Assembly (NCBI GenBank): GCA_900552385.1
Contig: URZI01000004.1
Location: 62,001 to 126,000, forward strand
Direction: 5' to 3'
Origin: an uncultured Collinsella sp.
GTDB lineage: Bacteria > Actinomycetota > Coriobacteriia > Coriobacteriales > Coriobacteriaceae
Length of the DNA stretch: 64,000 nucleotides
Part shown: piece after piece, positions 59,047 to 64,000 of the stretch
Numbering within the stretch: position 1 is the first letter of the stretch
Layout: each line of letters starts with the position of its first letter
Translations under genes and position numbers: made by a program
The notes under the pieces: model-generated
Seen by the model: only the letters and a program-made list of their open reading frames with translations
What the model was told of the DNA's origin: nothing
Database searches by the model: none

Positions 59047-60150
59047 ATGACTGAACCGGTTAGGGTGGCTCAGGTTGTTGGCAAGATGGTTGGTGGCGGC
59101 GTCGAAGCTGTCGTTATGAATTACTATCGTCACATCGATCGCGGTAAAGTGCAGTTTGACTTTCTTGTTGATTCCGATTCGACGCTTGTTCCCCGTGACG
59201 AGATCGAATCGCTCGGTGGCAGGGTCTTTGAGATACCCCCCTATCAGCATGTAGCTGAATACCAGCGAGAGCTTCAGCGTCTCTTTAAGCAAGAGGGCTG
59301 GAAGATTGTCCATAGTCACATCAACGCGCTTTCGGTCTTTCCTCTTCGTGCTGCGAAGAAGGCGGGTGTCCCCGTGCGTATCGCCCATAGCCACTCTACG
59401 AGTGGTAGGGGTGAGTATGCCAAGAATGCCCTGAAGGCCGTGCTGAAAACGCAATCAAACCGGTATCCGACTCACCGTTTTGCATGTAGTAAATTCGCTG
59501 GTGAATGGTTATTTGGATCGAGTTCTCAATTTGTAGTCATGCGTAATGCTGTCGACTTGTCTGTTTTTGCGCCAGATGATGATGATCGCCTAAGGACGCG
59601 GCGATCGCTTGGTGTTGCTGATGGACAGCTTCTAATTGGGCACATTGGTCGTTTTACAGAGCAGAAGAATCACTCATATTTGCTTAATATATTCGATCAG
59701 GTTTTAAAGATTCGTAATGATGCAGTTTTAGTTTTGGTTGGTTCTGGTCCGTTGGTTGAACAGATAAAGGACCAAGCTGATTGTCTGGGGATTAGCCATT
59801 CTGTTCGGTTTTTGGGCACTAGAAGCGACGCAGCATCTTTATATCGAGCATTTGATGTTTTCTGCCTGCCGAGCCTGTATGAAGGCCTCCCAATGGTCGG
59901 AGTTGAATGCCAGGCATCGCATACACCCATTCTTGCGTCTGATACCGTTACCTCTGAGACCGCTGTTACATCCATGATGCAATTTGAATCACTTTCTAGC
60001 TCCTGTATAAAGTGGGCCGAAAGACTTATTGAGTTGAGCACAGAGGTCTTCGCGCCTGGCGACGATGCCGGTTTGCAGGTATTTGAAATTAATGCTGCGG
60101 CCAGAGTGTTATTGGATTGTTATATGACCTATTTAGGTTCTGTTGATTAA
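59047..60150 (+). CDS. Glycosyltransferase family 4-like (GT-B fold)
   Basis: This 367-residue protein has an N-terminal acceptor domain ('VVGKMVGGGVEAVVMNYYRH', 'IVHSHINALSVFPLRAAKK') and a C-terminal donor domain with 'IGHIGRFTEQKNHSYLL' and the E-x7-E type 'PSLYEGLPMVGVECQA' near residue 280. It would add the second or later sugar of the repeat unit, using a nucleotide sugar, on the cytoplasmic side. It starts immediately after the preceding stop. GC content drops from this gene onward. Donor and acceptor are unknown. Confidence 0.85.
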   Translation: MTEPVRVAQVVGKMVGGGVEAVVMNYYRHIDRGKVQFDFLVDSDSTLVPRDEIESLGGRVFEIPPYQHVAEYQRELQRLFKQEGWKIVHSHINALSVFPLRAAKKAGVPVRIAHSHSTSGRGEYAKNALKAVLKTQSNRYPTHRFACSKFAGEWLFGSSSQFVVMRNAVDLSVFAPDDDDRLRTRRSLGVADGQLLIGHIGRFTEQKNHSYLLNIFDQVLKIRNDAVLVLVGSGPLVEQIKDQADCLGISHSVRFLGTRSDAASLYRAFDVFCLPSLYEGLPMVGVECQASHTPILASDTVTSETAVTSMMQFESLSSSCIKWAERLIELSTEVFAPGDDAGLQVFEINAAARVLLDCYMTYLGSVD

Positions 60151-60159
60151 GGGGATAGC

Positions 60160-61347
60160 TTGACTATTACATGTTCTAAGCGAGTCGCAGTCGCGTCGTG
60201 TCATGACAAAATCAACTTTGGCAGCGTTCTTCAGGCGTACGCGACCCAGCGTGCCCTTGAGGAGCTGGGAGTTGAAGTCAATACTATTGATAAACGTGGC
60301 CTGGGTCATGCTATTTCTGAAGGACGCAATGATTACTATCTTGAGCATCTATTTGATGTAGATCTTTATCGTGCAAAGCTGGGTTTTGTAAAGCATCGCA
60401 TCAAGCAGAAGCTTGATGCTGACTTTGGAAAGAAAATGGCAAAGAGGAAAAGTGCATTTTCATCTTTCGAGTCAACACATTTTAGTTTTACTCCTCAAGC
60501 CGCTTCGTTTGAAGAACTTGGGGCGCTTGTGGCTGATTATGACAGCGTTGTTGTTGGCAGCGATCAGCTTTGGCTGCCTGTTAACATTGCTGGTAGGTAC
60601 TTTACACTATCTTTCGTGCAGCCTCCTGTCCGCAAGGTGTCTTATTCCACTAGTTTTGGAGTATCTTCCCTTTCTGAAAAATATCTTCGTAAAACAAAAG
60701 ATTTTCTTTCCGATTTTTCGGCCATTTCTGTTCGCGAGGATACGGGAGCGGATTTGGTAGAGAAAGCTACGGGCGTCCGATGCTCTGTTGTATGCGACCC
60801 TACGATGCTGCTGGCTAGAGATCAGTGGGCAAGCCTTGCTTGTTCCTCTTCGATTGACGTTCCTGACGAGCCCTATGTTTTCTGCTATTTCATGGGTAAG
60901 AATGCATGGAATCGTGAATGTGCCCAAGAGCTTGCCAAGCAGCATAATTTGAAGATCGTCGCCATTGCTCATCCCGATGAATATGTTAAGGCTGATGACG
61001 ATTACGCGGATTATTATCCTTGGGAAGCCGGTCCGGCTGAGTGGGTCAACTTGATTGCCCATGCTTCGTATGTCTGTACTGACTCTTTCCACGGAAGCGT
61101 TTTCTCAAATATTTTTGAGGTGCCCTTCTTCTCGTTCCGTCGCCACGAGAATATGGGTGCTCAGTCTACGAACTCACGTATTGATACATTGTTGCGTGTC
61201 CTTGGAAACTCCGATCGTATTTGCGAATCGAAGGATGCTTTCCGTGCCGCAATGGCAAATGAAATTGACTTTGTGTCAGTACGTCAACGACTTAATGTGT
61301 ATAGGAATGAATCGGCCAATTGGCTTAAATCAGCTCTTGAGTTGTAG
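60160..61347 (+). CDS. Polysaccharide pyruvyl transferase-family protein
   Basis: This is a 395-residue protein. 'DKINFGSVLQAYATQRALEE' near residue 18 and 'DSVVVGSDQLWLPVN' near 125 are the family's marks, and 'CTDSFHGSVFSNIF' near 305 is the conserved late motif. Members such as CsaB transfer pyruvate from PEP to a sugar of a surface polymer. Start is TTG 60160 with AAGGGGAT upstream. The FrhB-like Fe-S gene follows after 8 bases, an association seen in many polysaccharide clusters. Whether it really pyruvylates is not shown by sequence. Confidence 0.82.
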   Translation: MTITCSKRVAVASCHDKINFGSVLQAYATQRALEELGVEVNTIDKRGLGHAISEGRNDYYLEHLFDVDLYRAKLGFVKHRIKQKLDADFGKKMAKRKSAFSSFESTHFSFTPQAASFEELGALVADYDSVVVGSDQLWLPVNIAGRYFTLSFVQPPVRKVSYSTSFGVSSLSEKYLRKTKDFLSDFSAISVREDTGADLVEKATGVRCSVVCDPTMLLARDQWASLACSSSIDVPDEPYVFCYFMGKNAWNRECAQELAKQHNLKIVAIAHPDEYVKADDDYADYYPWEAGPAEWVNLIAHASYVCTDSFHGSVFSNIFEVPFFSFRRHENMGAQSTNSRIDTLLRVLGNSDRICESKDAFRAAMANEIDFVSVRQRLNVYRNESANWLKSALEL

Positions 61348-61355
61348 GGAACAGT

Positions 61356-62600
61356 ATGATCTCCATCACGGACAAAAGTAAATGCTGCGGTTGCGCTGCC
61401 TGTGCTCAAAAATGTCCCAAGCAGTGCATATCAATGGAATATGACGCCGAGGGCTGCGAGTACCCCGTAGTCAATGCTGACCAGTGTATTGATTGCGGAT
61501 TATGCGAAAAGGCTTGCCCAGTGCTTAATGTTGATAAGGACGAGCCTAAGTCCCAACGAGCCTTTCTAGTCCAGCATAATGATCAAAAGGTGCTTGCTGA
61601 AAGCACTTCTGGTGGAGCCTTCACTGCCCTTGCTCAGGCCGTGATTGCCAACGGCGGTATTGTGTTTGGTGCAGGTTATTTGCGCGGTGAACAGCTTGTG
61701 CGAGCCGAAGGAGCCCCTGGGCGACTTAAGGTCGGACATTTTTCTGTGGAAAGCGTTGATGAACTTTGGCGCTTCCGCAACAGTAAATATGTTCAGAGCG
61801 TTGTTGGCCCTGCGTATCCCGAGGTCAAACAACAACTAAAAACTGGACGTGAAGTTCTCTTTATTGGTACCCCTTGTCAATGCGAAGGCCTGCTTCGATT
61901 TTTGGGCGGCAAGCCGGCAAATTTACGCGTGGCAGACTTCGTCTGCCGCGCGAACCCCGCTCGCGCTGTGTTCGCGCGGCAGGTCGAATGGCTTGACGCA
62001 AAGGTTGGCGTAAAAGGTGAGACCGTTCTTTTTAGAGATAAATCACGGTTTGGCTATCGCTATTCAAATATGTGCGAGCTCGAAGGCGAGACTCTGTATG
62101 GTGAACGGCTGTACAGTGAAGGTGTCGAAACAGATCCTTACCTAAGGGCCTTTTTTGCTGATCTTTCAGATCGACCCATTTGTTACGAATGCCCGTTTAA
62201 AAAGCGTTATCGCGTTACTGATTTGACTTGCTGGGATTTCTTCGATGTTTATCGACTCTCGAAAGAGTTCGACGACAATCGGGGCGTCACTCGAGTTCTC
62301 ATCCAAAGCGATGAGGGACAAGAATTGCTTGATCGAGCCTCAAGCTATGCCCGTATGAAGGAGATTGATGTTGAGGCTGCAGTAGAAGGTGTTCGTGAAC
62401 TTACTAAGTCCGTGAAGCTGAATCCGCGTCGCGATGAATTCATGGCTGATGTGGCGAATCTGGATGGTGAGGAGCTTATGAATAAGTGGTTCCCCGATTC
62501 CGGAAAAGTAAAAGCCGAGCGCTTTGCTAGGCATACATGCGAAAAGCTTGGAATTTATGACCCGATGAAGCGTCTGGTTAAAAAAATCATCAAGAAGTAG
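61356..62600 (+). CDS. FrhB-like coenzyme F420 hydrogenase beta-subunit family Fe-S protein of a polysaccharide cluster
   Basis: This 414-residue protein begins with two [4Fe-4S] motifs, 'CCGCAACAQKCPKQC' and 'CIDCGLCEKACP' (residues 9-58). The FrhB N- and C-terminal domains follow ('ESTSGGAFTALAQAV', 'FIGTPCQCEGLL', 'CRANPARAVF'). The family includes F420- and flavin-linked oxidoreductases. Beside pyruvyl-transferase genes in glycan loci it probably does a redox step on a nucleotide sugar or the polymer, but no reaction is known. The late 'CYECPFKKRYRVTDLTCWDF' block is typical of this subgroup. Confidence 0.82.
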   Translation: MISITDKSKCCGCAACAQKCPKQCISMEYDAEGCEYPVVNADQCIDCGLCEKACPVLNVDKDEPKSQRAFLVQHNDQKVLAESTSGGAFTALAQAVIANGGIVFGAGYLRGEQLVRAEGAPGRLKVGHFSVESVDELWRFRNSKYVQSVVGPAYPEVKQQLKTGREVLFIGTPCQCEGLLRFLGGKPANLRVADFVCRANPARAVFARQVEWLDAKVGVKGETVLFRDKSRFGYRYSNMCELEGETLYGERLYSEGVETDPYLRAFFADLSDRPICYECPFKKRYRVTDLTCWDFFDVYRLSKEFDDNRGVTRVLIQSDEGQELLDRASSYARMKEIDVEAAVEGVRELTKSVKLNPRRDEFMADVANLDGEELMNKWFPDSGKVKAERFARHTCEKLGIYDPMKRLVKKIIKK

Positions 62601-62622
62601 CCTATTGTTCGAAAGGGAATTG

Positions 62623-63375
62623 ATGATTCCTAAAGTTCTGCACTACATCTGGTTCGGTGGAAGTGAGCTTCCTGAACTTGAAAGAAAATGCATTGAGTCT
62701 TGGTCGAAGATCATGCCTGATTGGGAAATTCGTAGATGGGACGAAAGCAATTTCGATATAAATCAATGTGAATTTTGTCGTGAGGCATATGCCTCAAAAA
62801 AATGGGCGTTTGTCAGCGATTATGCGCGCTACAGAATACTGTATTCAGAGGGTGGAATCCTTCTCGATACAGATGTCGAAGTCCTGAAGCCTCTGGACGA
62901 GCTTTTAGATAATGAGGCTTTTGCGGGATTCATGAAGAATAATTTCTTCTTGAATCCCGGCCTCATCATGGGTTCTGAGGCCGGAAGCCATGTCATGAGC
63001 GATGTCGCAAAATTATATGAATCTATGAGATTTGAGATGCGAAAAGGCCGCAACTCTATGGATACCTCTCCGAGGGTGCTAACTGATTACCTGGAAGTGA
63101 GTTGTGCTCTTAAGAGAGATGGTTCATTTCAGCAGTTAAATGGTTTCACTGCATACCCTGCTACTTATTTTGATCCCCTAGACAGTCATAGTGGCAAGTT
63201 TGAAATTACTGATGATACATATTCTATTCACCATTATTCAGGCACCTGGTTGTCACCCGCTAAGAAGTTCCGTGTTGAAATGCGGAAAAAGCTTGCGCCA
63301 GTAATTGGACCCAAGCTGTCTTGGTTCATCTCCTCTGTTCTATCAGTACTTAGATTTGGAAGGAAGGCTTTTTAA
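62623..63375 (+). CDS. Glycosyltransferase family 32-like (DXD sugar-binding)
   Basis: This 250-residue GT-A enzyme has 'MIPKVLHYIWFGGSELPEL' at the N-terminus and the DXD block 'SDYARYRILYSEGGILLDTD' near residue 70, which binds the metal and nucleotide sugar. 'SIHHYSGTWLSPAKK' closes the catalytic part. A short hydrophobic tail may bind the membrane. ATG 62623 has GAAAGGGAATTG upstream, better than an earlier TTG. Its stop shares a base with the next ATG (TAATG). Capsular polysaccharide synthesis proteins of this kind often add mannose or galactose; the donor is unknown. Confidence 0.85.
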   Translation: MIPKVLHYIWFGGSELPELERKCIESWSKIMPDWEIRRWDESNFDINQCEFCREAYASKKWAFVSDYARYRILYSEGGILLDTDVEVLKPLDELLDNEAFAGFMKNNFFLNPGLIMGSEAGSHVMSDVAKLYESMRFEMRKGRNSMDTSPRVLTDYLEVSCALKRDGSFQQLNGFTAYPATYFDPLDSHSGKFEITDDTYSIHHYSGTWLSPAKKFRVEMRKKLAPVIGPKLSWFISSVLSVLRFGRKAF

Positions 63376-63707
63376 TGGTTTCGTCTGCCTTAGACCACAA
63401 TAAGCCTAGGGTTTTAGTATCTGGCCTTTCAAATGGGCTGGGTGGAACCGAAATCGTTGTTGGTAGGTATATAAAGGCCCTCAGCTCATATGCTACGTTT
63501 GAATTTCTTGCTTCGTTTGAGGGACTTGGTGTTGCCGCAATTGAGGCCAAGCTTAACGGATTACCTTACGTCTGTTCATTTGGCGTTCCAGATGCGGCTG
63601 ATATTTCTGATAAATTTTTAAAATACTCCTTTAATGTTGCCGAATGGATTGAAGCAATTATTTCTATGGGTCGTCCAAATAAGCTTGCGGGGGGCGTCTG
63701 TTTATGA
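63375..63707 (+). pseudogene. Internally deleted GT4-type glycosyltransferase remnant
   Basis: This is an open frame of 110 codons. The first 48 residues are a normal GT4 N-terminus ('PRVLVSGLSNGLGGTEIVVG', 'YIKALSSYATFEFLASF'). Residues 49 on jump straight to the donor-site motif of the C-terminal domain ('FEGLGVAAIEAKLNGLPYVC'), followed by a C-terminal end. Some 220-240 residues expected between the two are missing, with the frame kept. It keeps normal spacing, overlapping both neighbours by 1-4 bases. It is almost certainly inactive as a transferase. Confidence 0.75.
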
Positions 63708-64000
63708 CGTCAACAAGCAAGCAAGTAAATTGCTGTCAATCTTCCTTGGTCGACAATCCTCTCGTGAGCGTGATTGTGCCGATGTATAACGCTGAAAAAA
63801 CGATTCAAAAGACATTAAATAGTCTTCAGCGTCAGAGTGTGAGCAACATTGAAATAATTATTGTTGATGATGGGTCGACAGATCGTGGCGCTGAGCTAGT
63901 TATGGCTATTGCAGAGGGCGACAACCGGATTAAGCTGATTAGTCAAAACAATAGTGGTGTATGCGTGGCGCGTAATAGGGGTATCGATGAGGCCTCCGGT
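63704..64000 (+). CDS. Glycosyltransferase family 2 (partial, cut by window end)
   Basis: ATG 63704 overlaps the preceding stop (ATGA) and opens 99 codons to the end of the window without a stop. The GT-A start 'PLVSVIVPMYNAEKTIQKTL' and the 'IIIVDDGSTDRGAELV' block (nucleotide-sugar-binding Asp-Asp) identify family 2, and 'NNSGVCVARNRGIDEASG' continues it. It is part of the same polysaccharide operon. The C-terminal half and so the acceptor site are outside the window. Confidence 0.88.
   Translation, partial: MTSTSKQVNCCQSSLVDNPLVSVIVPMYNAEKTIQKTLNSLQRQSVSNIEIIIVDDGSTDRGAELVMAIAEGDNRIKLISQNNSGVCVARNRGIDEASG

Overview
The window looks like a chromosomal segment of a high-GC, strictly anaerobic gut actinobacterium of the Coriobacteriia. 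Collinsella or a close relative is my best guess, inferred from codon use, gene content and repeat style; no rRNA marker is present. Most genes lie on the plus strand. No CRISPR array, prophage, insertion sequence or rRNA operon was found.

Layout. 1-1.1 kb: end of a molybdate ABC transporter (modC). 1.2-8.3 kb: a promoter/operator, two tandem 2-hydroxyacyl-CoA dehydratase-like (double-cubane type) proteins and their activator ATPase, then a selenium-supply set: selD (itself containing an in-frame UGA, selenocysteine 17), yedF, a DUF3343 protein and a class II cysteine desulfurase. 8.3-9.9 kb: brnQ and tRNA-Pro/tRNA-Gly. 10-12.2 kb: an AbiEi-like gene and a RelB/DinJ-PIN toxin-antitoxin pair, all on the minus strand. 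12.4-28 kb: a formate hydrogenlyase operon of the hydrogenase-4 type. It runs hydN-like, fdhF (UGA selenocysteine 140 with a recognisable SECIS hairpin), hyfA/hycB-like, hyfBCDEFGHI, a hycH/hyfJ-like gene, hycI and focA. It is preceded by a strong palindrome and a three-way-junction leader RNA. 28-35.3 kb: a stand-alone molybdopterin oxidoreductase, selA, selB, the selenocysteine tRNA gene selC (33948-34044, not visible as an ORF), mobA and a second DUF3343 protein with a Cys-rich N-terminus. 35.5-41 kb: gdhA and a two-gene xanthine-dehydrogenase-family molybdenum hydroxylase. 41-49.3 kb: tRNA-Leu, tig, clpP, clpX, valS, folC. 49.5-54.5 kb (minus strand): an M24 peptidase and a three-gene GlpA-like/FAD oxidoreductase/DUF1667 operon. 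54.8-57.4 kb: a zinc-ribbon membrane protein and thrS. 57.4-64 kb: a surface-polysaccharide locus headed by a NusG-paralogue antiterminator, with a possible invertible promoter in front of it. It continues with an initiating sugar transferase, a GT4, a pyruvyl-transferase-like protein, an FrhB-like Fe-S protein, a GT32, an internally deleted GT4 remnant and a GT2 cut by the window end. These later genes are clearly more AT-rich than the rest.

How it fits together. The genes cover molybdate uptake, part of Moco guanylylation, selenophosphate synthesis, Sec-tRNA charging, SelB decoding and the formate dehydrogenase that needs Sec plus Mo. That enzyme is wired to a membrane Ni-Fe hydrogenase for disposal of fermentative formate as H2 and CO2. 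The Ni insertion genes (hypA-F) and the regulator of the operon are not here.

Intergenic DNA is unusually rich in long inverted repeats. There are six copies of one GCGGTGAAATA-armed palindrome in two sub-classes whose arms change in a compensating way. There are two copies of an element with a shared core but different terminal arms, two copies of another hairpin element beside the dehydratase genes, and several single-copy perfect palindromes. The longer gene-free stretches (1102-1530, 12205-12630, 33799-34198, 35243-35575, 47621-47894, 49239-49589, 50679-51216, 54465-54871, 57294-57621) are filled largely by these elements, promoters, terminators, leader RNA and selC, and are described feature by feature.
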